From Sitta carolinensis (lineage: Eukaryota; Chordata; Aves; Passeriformes; Sittidae), in NCBI GenBank assembly GCA_032173965.1, contig CM063292.1, positions 1,442,501 through 1,506,500 of the forward strand: a stretch of 64,000 nt of DNA. The letters run 5' to 3'. A program made the translations under genes and the position numbers. Shown here one piece after another: positions 41,992 to 53,900 of this stretch; position 1 is the first letter of the stretch, and every line of letters begins with the position of its first letter. The notes under the pieces are model-generated. The model searched no databases, was not told where the DNA came from, and was given only the letters and a program-made list of their open reading frames with translations.

Positions 41992-44900
41992 CCTTTCTTT
42001 TTTCCCCTCAAACCTGATTAGCTGCCAAGAACTGAAGCAAAATGAAGAACAGGGGATTTTATTTGGGCTCTCGTTTAGGGTAGCACTTGCCAGTGTGTTG
42101 ATGATGTCCTTGCTCAGAAAAGGCATTTAAAATATGCTGAAATCCTGCTAATCCAGTGGTGGCACTGCATGTGCTTGAAGTTAAACATCTGTTTAAATAT
42201 TCCCTGCAGTCAGGACTTGACTTTTATTGTCAAAGCTGGACAGCTCTTTCTTTGTATTTCATGATTTTTGTTCAGTCAAGCTCGAAAGCTTAGCCTCGAG
42301 CATCTAATCAGTTTGTGCTAGGATTTCCCCTTAAATACATGGTAAATATATATATATCTGAGATACAAGGGCTGCTCCATTGACCATTCAAAGGAATGAC
42401 TCTTCAGTGTGGCTAATTTAACAAAGAGGCCAAATTTCAGCTGGAATAACCCAACTGATGCATCAGAACTGATTCTCCCCGGGGCTCATGGGAGAGTGGG
42501 AGCAATTTCGTGGCTGGCTGTGCCAAGAGGACACTGACACACTCCAGCCAGTGTGTTGGCCTCCTCCTCCTGCAGTAATGGGAATATTCAGCAGAGGATG
42601 GCTGTAAAGAAGTGTTTGTGTTGTTTGCAGCAAGGGCAGCTCTGCTGACGGGCCGGCTCCCAGTCAGGAATGGATTTTACACCACCAATGGCCACGCCAG
42701 GAACGGTAGGAGCCTCACTGCTGAGCCCCTTCCTCTCCTGATTGCCCTCTGTGCCTTGTAGGAGGCTTCTCTGTTTCTCTCTGGATCTTCCCCAGGGATG
42801 TTCCAGAGTGCCACCATACCCTGTTAAGTGCTGGTAATAAGTGTGAATTTTATTGCTTCCTCCTCATCAAGCAGAAAACCTCCTCAAATTAAGAGGATAA
42901 ACCAGGCTGTTTGATCCCTTTTGTCTCTGTTGGCTGAGAAATGTTTCCTATGGGCATTGGGATCTGGTGAAGGAAAATCAGGTGGGGGTGTTAGTACCAG
43001 GGGGAGAACAGCTTTATTCAGCAGGCAGATTTCTACCCAGTGTTAGAGCACTTTTCTATCCCTCCAAGTGCCTGTGGTGCTTCCTGGGAAGATCCCTGGG
43101 TTGGTTTGGGTGCCAGAGTGACAAATGCCACGTGCTGGCACATGGCTGGGCAGGAATCAGCAGCCAGGGCTGGATTCCCAGAGCAGAGCACACCTGAGAG
43201 CCTCAGGGGCTCCATTTCTTTCAGAATCACAGAATGGATTAGGCTGGAAAAGACCTTTGGGGTCATCAAGTCCAAGCTATAATATATCAGCAGTCTGAAC
43301 ACCTTTATTTGAATTAGGAAAAAGCTGCTTTCATTTTAGAAAACACAAAGCAAATTTACAGCATAAAGACCCCCCCTAAATAACCTGTTTTTCTATGGCA
43401 ACCCTTCCAAGGATCTCACCTCCACTCTGGGCTGGCAGCTCCCTTTATTATTATTTGCCCTCGTGCACAAGTGGGTGGAAATCTCCCTTTGGTCAATTTA
43501 TTCTCAAATAAATTTATTCTCTCCAGCCCTGGGTCAATTTATTCTCTCCAGCCCATGGGAGGACATCCAAGGAATAGCATTGCTGGGACTCCAAACTAAT
43601 TGCTATTTCTGATCCAGTACATGAGCAGTTGGCTGTAATATTTGCAAGAGTCAGAAAGGTGGTTTTGATTTGTTTTCCACAGCGTACACACCACAGGATA
43701 TAGTAGGAGGAATCCCAGATTCTGAATTACTGCTTCCAGAGCTCCTGAAGAAAGCTGGTTACACCAATAAGATCGTTGGCAAATGGTAAATTGATTTGGA
43801 GATCTCTTGCTTTGTGATTTCACTCTGTGTGTGTTGGGAAGGAGCAGCAGAAAAAACAGAATTACAGGGTTAAAAAAAAAAAACAAACCAGTTTTGGAGC
43901 TCAAATGTCCAACTTTGGGAAGTGGGATGGATCTTCCCCTGCTGGGATCAATTCCTGAGTGCTCCCATTACAAGTTCACACTACATATATCTTCATACAA
44001 AGAGCTGATTAGGTTTTATATGTGTATTTGTATTTATAAACTCCTCAACTCTGTGCTTTTACCACTTATTTAATCAGAAAACACCAGGATATTCTGGTGG
44101 GATTTGCCTTGAGCACCTACATGGTTTAAATCTTTGACTCTTGTTGTATGTTGGGTTTTTATTAGTAAACTGAATTACTGTGGAAAGTAACAGGAAATTT
44201 CCTTATCAATTTTATGAATAAGTCAGAGAAGGCTGAGTTTGAATTGTGGTTGGATTCACCTGCTGGATTTGGGAAGAAAGCAAAGCACCCTAAGACAGTG
44301 AATTATTTATCAGCACAAACCCAAGCAGGAGAGTGGCCCAGCTCAGTGGGCTGGGTGCAATCAGCTGCAGTTCAGTGCTAATAAATGGAAATTCATACAC
44401 CCAGGGAAAAGGAATAAACAAGGCAAATGCAGATTGCTGCCAGTTCTTTGGGAATAAAAGCAAATCTGGAAGGACCTGCAGCTGTTAGCAGGAATAGGAC
44501 TAAGTAGGAATGTGCAGGGCATTATTGTGCATCCAGAAATTCTCCTGGCCAGGGCTGGGAGTGATACCTGCTCCCTGGAAAGGGGTAAACAAATGCAAGG
44601 TAAAGCTGGAGTCTCATCCTGGCCTCACAGAAAATTTTCTTATTGTTTTATCATCCTTTCTAAAAACTTTTCAGGGTGTCCTGTGACAGCAAATTCCATG
44701 GTTTAATTTTAAGTTTGCAAGTCGAGTATTTTCCACAACCACTGTGGAATTTGTTGTGTTTCATTAAATCTCACTTTTTTGTGCTGTAAGATGCAGAGAC
44801 TGACCTGGGTCTCAATCATTGTTTAATGTCTCTGTAAGTTCTTCTAGGGCTTTCTCAGAATAAGATGTTTTTCCATCTCCCCTGTTGTAGAAGCAGCCAG

Positions 44901-47900
44901 GGGTAACTTTGTGTCCCCACATCTACAAATGGGGAAAGGGTGGAATCCTACAGGTGAGGCCTGTGGCAGTTACCCCATCTAGCTGGAATTGTAGCTGAAC
45001 TCAGGGTTATTTCTGTAATAACTCACTTTGGAACAGCTCAGGATCATTTTACTCCAGGGAATGTGTTTTGTGATCAGAAGGTGCAGAGGGGGATGGCACA
45101 AAGTGGACAGGCAGCAGATCCAGGCTCGTGGGGGGAAGATGGAATGATTAAATCAACATTGAGCCACCAAGATCCCTTTAGAGACAGAGAGGATGGGAAT
45201 TCTCTGTCTTCAGGGTGCTATAAATGCAGGAAATGCAGATTTTGCAGCACAAAACCTGGAGATGAGAGAGGAGCTTCATCTGGGAGTTAAGGGTGAAGGA
45301 TTTTCAAGCTGCACAGTAGAGAAGAGCTGTCATCAGGAGTAGCTAAACATGTTTTATGTCCACATGTGCACACAAAAACCTCATTTCATTTCCATTCAGG
45401 TCTCTTTGTACCATTTTGGCAGCTTGAATGCTCCATAAAGGGGATGAGGATGGAATGGTGCATTTCATGAGCTCTGCCTTGTGTTTTCACAGCTCAGTGG
45501 GATCAAAGGGACTTGTCATAGATCAGAATCCTTGAGTAAAACATTAAACATTGTGTGCATCTCTGCAGTGGTTTGGGGCAGTGTAGTCCATCAGTGCTGA
45601 TCATCAGGCAGCATGGGAGAAGACACCAGTGGAAGGAAAAAATGACAAATCAGTGATTGGAGAGTAAATAAAATGGAATATAATTGAGCACTGGGGTGAG
45701 TCTGCATGGCTGTGCTTGCAACAAGCGTGAGAGAGCTCAAGACCCTGCTCTGGAGTCATTTATGTGATTGAAATGCTTGGGGGTTTCATTTCTGAGGCAG
45801 ACACTGTGTTCTTTGCATGCTGTTCTGATGAGCTGAGGTTTTGCTGCTTCTCAGGAGAAATTTTAAGCCCGAGCTGTTGCTTCTGTCCCCAGGCACTTGG
45901 GGCACCGGCCGCAGTTCCACCCGCTGAGGCACGGCTTTGATGAGTGGTTTGGCTCCCCAAACTGCCACTTTGGGCCCTACAACAACAGAGAGCAGCCCAA
46001 CATCCCTGTCTACAGGGACTGGGACATGGTTGGCAGGTAAGCCAGCCCCCTGCCTGGGCTCTCCCTGCTGCCACCAAGACCTGCAGGGCCTTTAGGGTTC
46101 CTTCCAGCCCAGTTCTGCACCTTTTGGGCTCCTTCCAACCCAGTTCTGTTCTTCAGGGTTCCTTCCAGCCCAGTTCTGCACCTTTAGGGTTCCTTCCAAC
46201 CCAGTTCTGCACCTTTAGGGTGCCTTCCAACCCAGTTCTGTGTCTTCAGGGTTCCTTCCAACCCAGTTCTGCACCTTTAGGGTTCCTTCCAACTCAATTC
46301 TGCACCTTTAGGGTTCCTTCCAGCCCAGTTCTGTGTCTTTAGGGTTCCTTCCAGCCCACTTCTGGGACTCTGTGGTTAATAAAGGTCTGACACCAAAACC
46401 AGCCTGGCTGTGCCATGTGGATGGTTTGGGATGTGGAGTTGCCCTCCCAGAGCTGTTTGCTCATCCCAGGCACCCTAAAGGCTTCCACTCTTGGGAGCTG
46501 CTCCCGTTCTGTACTGAAAGACCTCTTTGTTCCTTCTCTTCCTGTTTGGATTAACATTTTGTGTGTTTGCATGACTCCATTCCCTGCTCCCAGTCTGGGC
46601 CCTTCTTGTCCGTTCAGTTTTCACTCTGGTGTTGTCTCATTTCACTGCTGTTACTCCCCTGAGCACTTCCCCAGGCCCTTCTCTGCTTTTCTGGTGGCTG
46701 AAGATCCCTCTAAAATAATGTTTTCAAAGCAGCCCAAGTTCTGCTTCCAGCATTTCTCTGTCTCACTGGAAGTTGTTGTGTCCTTCTGAAATTTTATTCA
46801 CATTTCAACCAGCTCTTTATGAATCACCATGAGATTTTGAAGCATTTTGCCCCTTACAGCAAAAGGCCAGTCCCTCAGGTTTGTCCAAAGTTTGAAGTAA
46901 TTTATTTGGATCAAGCTGTGTCACCACGTTCTCCCCTAAGAACAGTTATGGTGACAGATTTTTAATATTTGAAAAGAGTTTGCTGAGTGCTAACTGTGAC
47001 TTGTTTCTCACCTCCTTACACAGGGGAAAAAAAACCATAAAAGGGGGGAAAAACTCCTTTTTATGATGTTTATTCCTTAGGATTGATTTTTCCCTCTCTG
47101 ATTCCTTTTATCTTAAGATACTATGAAGATTTCAAAATTGATCTGAAGACAGGTGAAGCCAACTTGACTCAGCTCTACCTGCAGGTACTATTTTAGTACT
47201 GGCTTCTAAGCCAAGGTGACTTTATGCTTTTTTTCTTTTTTTGAGAAATTTCGACAGCAGAAGATAAATTAATTTTTATTGTTGTTTACAGGAAGCTCTG
47301 GATTTTATTAGCAAGCAGCAGGCCAGCCAGCAACCATTCTTTTTATACTGGGCAATTGATGCTACCCACGCTCCTGTTTATGCCTCCAAGCAGTTCCTGG
47401 GCACGAGTCAGAGAGGGCTGTAAGTTCTGCTTTTGGGGTTGCTTTAATTGATACCTCCTGCAGCTGAAACAGCCAACCTGAGCGTGGTTGGTGGCTCCAA
47501 GGGCATGGATCACTCCTCAAGTGTGTGTGTGTGTGCTGAAATGCATTATTTGCTTGGATTGTTCTTCCATAATTTGGCTTTAATCTGAGCTGAAGCTCAC
47601 GTGACCCGAGGGGGAGGAGGGGGGCTCTAAGCTCCTTTGCCAGTTGTGTCAGGAATGAAATGCTGTCTGTGGCACAGATGATTTTTTAGAAGGCTTTTGT
47701 ATGATTAGTGCCTGTTTTAAAAGCCTATAAGTCAGACCAGCAAATAGAAAAGCACTCCTAAAAATGCAGTTTGGAGGAGGCAAGGAGCTCTGTAGACACT
47801 GGGAGTGTTGCTTCAAAGAGTTTCTAACCATAAGGAAAGCCATGTTATAACCTCCCAGACTGTGGCAAGGTGGGTTTGCCTCTGTTTGTGAATTTTATGG

Positions 47901-50900
47901 CTGAATTTCTCTGTCCAAGAGTGGCTCCCACCTGAGCAAACCCTGACCCTCAATACCCCAGGGGGGCTCCTCTCAAACAAAAGTTTGCAGTGGCAGCAGA
48001 AAACCTGAGGCATGAGAAGCATTTCTGCAGCACAGGTACAAATTAAACCCACTGAACACGTTGTGCTGACCCTTTTTTTTTGGCTGCTTTGAGTGTTTTG
48101 CATCTCCTTTTGCCTCAGGTATGGGGATGCTGTGCGGGAAATCGATGACAGCGTCGGGAAAATCCTGAAGCACCTCCAGCAGCTGGGGATCAGTGAGAAC
48201 ACCTTTGTGTTTTTCACCTCTGATAACGGGGCTGCTCTCATTTCAGCTCCCAAACAAGGTGAGGCTCAGCTCAACAAACCTGGCCTTGGGAAATCAAGGC
48301 TTAAATCTTTCTCTCTAAGGAGAAAAAACTCCTCTGTGTGGGCTCTGTGTTACGAGTTAGGAGAAGCCTCAAAAGACAGAGTATTTATGTTTGGAATAAT
48401 TTATGTTCAGTGCTTCTGGTCACTGTTGGAGGAGGTATCCTTGGCCAGATGGAATTTTTCCTGCCCCAGTGTTGCTGTTACCTGTGTGTATTTGCACTGT
48501 CAGGGAGGGAATATTCTGTAATTTATTGGGAACCAGGCTCAGTAACTTAGCAGGGTGTTTACTCTCCATCTGCCAAATGCATATTTCAGCCTTCTCTGCA
48601 ATTAGACAGAGTTCAAGAGTCCCTCATTCTTTAGCCTCATGAAAAATACCAAGAAAAGAAACGATTTTTGTTACCTTACAAATTTTCTTTTGTTTAAGTG
48701 ATGGTTTCTCTGAAACAAATCACTGCAAATTGATTTTAGAACCTGCTCTCTTCTCTTTGGAGCCAGACTTGGCTTGTGGTTATTGAACCATGGAGCAGGG
48801 AGTTCTGATTTCAGCTCAGCCACTGGCTTTGACTTTGAGTGACCTGGAATCAGTTAGGAGACCTCCCTGGTTGCTCCTTGTACTCCTTGGCCTGCTGAGC
48901 TCCAAGGTTGGGTTTAAACTCCAGATATTCCTGCAAAGCCCTGGCCATCCCTGGGAATGACCGTTCAGAGAATGCAGGAGTATTTTTCTCACTCTTACAC
49001 CTTCATCTAATATTGTTCTGGTACTATAAAATATAAAATCATGATGGAAAAATGCTGTTTCTGCCTGCAAGTGTCAGATTTCCTTTGGTTACAGACAGCA
49101 GTTAACACCCTTAGAGGGAAGGAAAACTCCAGTTAGGCATTTCCTGTTTGTTTGGGGTTTGCTTTTAATTCAGTTGTTGATAGCAAGGTGTGTTTAACTG
49201 TCACTTTTAACTGTCACTTTCTCCCTGTGCTGAAAAGACACTTCTAAAACTTCATCACAAATGGATATTTAAAAAAAAAAAAAAACCAAAAAAAAAAACC
49301 AAAACCACAACCCAACAAACAAGGAAATAATGCCAAAACCCCCAACTCCGGCCACGTTTTTTGAAGAAGCATCCGTGCAGAAATGAGAATTCCTTTCAAA
49401 CCAGCCTGGGTGACAGTGTGCTTTTGAAATGCTGGTGTCTGCTGGGTTAAAGCTTCTTTTCTGTCCCTAGGAGGAAGCAACGGGCCTTTCCTGTGTGGCA
49501 AACAAACCACCTTCGAGGGGGGCATGCGGGAGCCGGCCATCGCCTGGTGGCCCGGCCACATCCCTGCAGGAGGGGTGAGTCTCTGCCGAGGGCACTTCTC
49601 AGCAGCCTTTGGGGGTGCAGAGCTCCTTGCAGGGCTCAGGGGGGCTTTGCTCACCCTTTTACCGTGGTGCCCCAAGCCCAGGTGTTTGTGTGGAGGAGGA
49701 GCTGCTGCTGCCCCAGATAACCGTGGTGCTGTTTTAATGCAAATTTGCATTTAGAGGGTCTGTGCTCGACTTTGCTGGGAACACCCAGGGGCTGCTCTTG
49801 TCTTCCTGCTCTTTTTAAACCCTTCACTCTTTTGGACCTCGAGATTTCTCATGTGTTTGGACAAATTGGGAGTGTAAAGAGCAGGAATTTGTTCCCCACA
49901 CTCTCCATGCCTGAGTGGTTTGACCCTCACATCTCTCACTTTGGTGCTCGATGAAAGTTCCACTCAGGGAGCTTTAGACACCACATTCATGCTCTGTGCT
50001 GCCTGTACACAAATGCAGATATGATCACTTCAAAATAACCCCCCGGTGGCACTGCCAGCCCCCCTGGTCCCAGCTCTCATTACAGAAGGATGCAATCAAT
50101 CGTGCTGCAGGATCACAGGGACAGCACAGCCCCCTCCCCCTGGTGAGCATCTCTGAGCCCTGCAGAAAGTGATCCTTCATTAACTGGGCACCGTGCTCCA
50201 GCCTGCAAACTGGTCATAAATAAAACATTTGTGGAAGTTGCATTCCAGTGGGGTGGTTTAATTGAGGCAGGCTAATGATAATTTATCATTTACATTTAGG
50301 AGGGACCATGAGGCAGCTCAGATCTGCAGCTGAGGGCAGGAGGTTGGTTTGGTTTCATTATTTTTCGAGAGTTCACCAAACCTACCAAGGATGGTTTATT
50401 ATTTTTCTAATTTGAAATGAAAACAGTCTTTTTGTTTAAATTTAAACATTTCCATAAAGCCTTTGCAAGCCAAGTACAACAGCCCTGGGCTAGCAAAGGA
50501 GAACATGAAACTGCAGCTGAGTGTTTTGTTTGCTGGGTCCAAACTAAATAATGTGCTAAAAGTAAACATGCATTATAAATGGGGACGAGAAAATGCCCAA
50601 ATTTAAAAATTCTTTCCATTGTAGTAACTCTGAGGATAATTAAGAACAGGAGGAGAGAGAAATCCTTGTGCCTGCTTCTTTCCTGCCTGGCTGGGACCCC
50701 TCTCCCAGGTAGTTTTTGGGAGCTGCTGCCTGAATTCCTTGGGGAGAGGCATTGCTGTGCAAAGCTATGTGTGCAAGGTGGGCTGGGCAGCTGAGCTCCC
50801 AGATTTTGGGATGCACCCCAAATCCCTCCTCCACCATGCCAGCATCACCCTGAATCATGTGCTCAACTTCAAATCCTCCTTCTCTGCTGCTGCTGCTGCC

Positions 50901-53900
50901 CAGTAACTGTGATAGAAACTCACCTGTGTTTTCTGCTTGTGTTCTTGCCTTCGAGGCTCCAGCACTGCTCCCTCAGCAGCCCTGACCACAGGTGAGAGAC
51001 TTGTGTCCACCTCTACATTTTTGGCTTTTTTTTTTTTTCCTGTGCCTTGCTGTAGCTTCACCATCCTCTGGAGGAGTTTTAACTGCTCAGCCCCAGTCCT
51101 GTGTGCTCCAGGTAGCTGTAAAATGTGGGAAAGCTGCTTCAAAGTCTCTCGTTGCTCCTTCTTTTCAGGAGTTGAAGGAAACAAAGGTTTGGGAGATCTG
51201 AACTTCAGCACAGAGTCAAGCCCTTCCTGGGCTGGGTTTGCTCCCAGGGCAGTGGTTGTTTCTTTCAATTTGAGGAGCAAGAGAAGGGCCAGGAGCTGTT
51301 TCAGGTGCAACAACTGCAGCCAGGGAAGGAGAGTTTGTGTCTCTGGCCAGTGAAATGCAGTTATTGTGTGGAAAGCTCCTTCTGCTGCTCCAGGGAGCCC
51401 TCATTGCAGCCTTCCAGTGCCTTGGGAAAAGGAGGCAAAGGGGCTTTTTCTATGGGCACATAGTGCCAGGACAAGGGGGAATGGCCTCCCACTGATAGAG
51501 GGCAGGGTTAGGTGGGATTTTGGGAAGGAATTTCTCGCTGTGAGGGTGGGCAGCTCCTGGCACAGGGTGCCCAGAGCAGCTGTGGCTGCCCCTGGATCCC
51601 TGGCAGTGCCCCAGGCCAGGCTGGACAGGGCTTGGAGCAGCCTGGGACAGGGGAAGGTGTCCCTGCCATGGCTGGGATGGGACTGGATCAACTTTCAAAT
51701 CCCTTCCAACCCAAACCATTCCACAATTCCATGATTCTGCCTGGCAGTTTGTTAATAATTTTATTGATAAAGGAGGCTGGGGGGGTTGTTTTTATTAAAG
51801 AGCACATTGATGTGCTGGAATAAAGCAGCACCTCTGTCTAAACACAAGGAGTGAGGGGACAGGGTGGGAGCACCTGCCAGGCTCAGGATAATTGGTGCAC
51901 TTGGCTGCTTTGCAGGTTTTTTGGAGGGGAAAGATGCCTCAGGAGTGTGTGTTGCTCTTGGCATCAACACTCAGTGAGTTCTGCTTCCCCCCAGGAATAT
52001 TTATTCCCACACAAACAGCCTGGCTGCACTTCCCTCCTCGGCTCCGTTTTCCAGGTGAATTCACAACAAATCAGCGTTTCAGCATTCCCCACATCACATC
52101 TGCCTTCTGGAAGGATCCAGCTGGAAAAAAAAAAAAAAAAAAAAAATCATATTCTATTGGTATTTGAATCCTCCTCCTCTCTCCCCTCGCCCTCCTCCCC
52201 TTCCTCTCTCGTGCCTGCTTCCTGAAGGAGAAAAGAACATATCAACCCAAAGACAGCATTGCAACCTTTTCTTCCCTATCTCCCATGGGGCGCAAATTGA
52301 AATTGAATTAGACAGGGATATCAGGTCTGCTCGCTGTGATAACTGTAAAAGGATTTTATTTAAAAACACCCTGACATTTGTTCACCCAGTTTCAAATATT
52401 TAGCTTTCCTCCTTTCCATTCCTGGCGGGGGCGACTTTATTAATTGTCGCCTTTGATTCAGAGTTAAAGCTTGAAAGCACTGATAACAGCACTGGGGACT
52501 ATTTCTTCCAGCGCCGTGGCCCACAGCAAAAGGATTTCATTTTCTTAAAGACGTTGTGTGGATACTGAGAGTTTATTAAAAAGAAGGGGGGGGGAAGGAG
52601 GGGGAAAAAAATCCGTCCTTACGTGCGTAATACCGGCTGTTCCTCACTGATACAGCAATATCTGATCTCCCTCCGTTTATATATTATTTATTTTCTCTGG
52701 GCTGTTGCCCTCTCTGGATTTTTCTTTTTCTTTTCTTGAGGAAGAAAAAAAAAAAATAAATAAAAGGGAAAGGCAACTAGAATGAAAGAGCCCTGTTGAC
52801 AGGAGAAAAATGGTAATTTTTTTATTTTTTCTCTGAAAACACTTCAAAGTTTTATAGAAATATTAACCTTTTTTTTTTTTTTTTCGTTTTTCCTTCTTCA
52901 ATGTGCTGCTGCAGAGCACAGATAAATCCAAGTGGCTGTGGCATGGGCATTTAATTTCCTTAAGAAGTTTTCTCTGCTTCATGGCAAAAATGTTGTCTGA
53001 GACCAGAAACGTAATTGGATGATTAAAGAGAGTCATCTACATCTGGTGCTGGTTAATAAGGGCCAGGACAAGGGGAGCCTGGTGGCCCCCCAGGATTGTC
53101 CCCACGCTCTGGATAAATGAGGTGACATTAAAGGCACGAGCCCGGGGTCAGCCATTGCCTCTTATCAAAAGATTGAGGCGCTGGGACGGAGCCACAACAG
53201 GAAAAGTGACTTTTGGATGAGATGTGGAAATTGTGAGAGCTCTGATTACAAAAGGGGCTGGCTCCTGGGGTGGGGGGGTGGGGGCTGCTCCTGCAGGTGG
53301 GAACGAGCCCAGGAGGGGCTGGGGGCTGCTCCCAGCCTGCCCTTCAGCCCTGGGGAGCTGTGGCTGCCCAGCCTTGGGGGAGAGGGCTCTGAGGGACCTC
53401 AGCCTGTCCTTGTGCAGGGACAGGGCACCTCAGCCTGTCCTTGTGCAGGGACAGGGCTCTCAGCCTGTCCTTGTGCAGGGACAGGGCTCTCAGCCTGTCC
53501 TTGTGCAGGGACAGGGCTCACAGGGCTCACAGCCTGTCCTTGTGCAGGGACAGGGCTCTCAGCCTGTCCTTGTGCAGGGACAGGGCTCACAGGGCTCACA
53601 GCCTGTCCTTGTGCAGGGACAGAGCTCACAGCCTGTCCTTGTGCAGGGACAGGGCTCAGGGTCCCTCCTCAGTGTCCCTGTGCCCAGAGAGGCAGGGCAG
53701 GGCCCAGGCTCTGTCACCAGAGCCCAGCCATGGCCCAGAGGGCTGGGCAGGAGCTTAGCCTGGGCAGGAGCTGAGCCTGGGCAGGAGCTGAGCCTGGGCA
53801 GGAGCTGTTCCTGGGCGGTTCCCCCTGGGCAGGAGCTGTTCCTGGGCGGTTCCCCCTGGGCAGGAGCTGAGCCTGAGCAGTTCCCCCTGGGCACAAGGCA

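Noticed and set aside
53390..53670. CRISPR-like regularly repeated array
   Set aside because: The units are directly tandem without unique spacers, there are no cas genes, and the DNA is a vertebrate intron.
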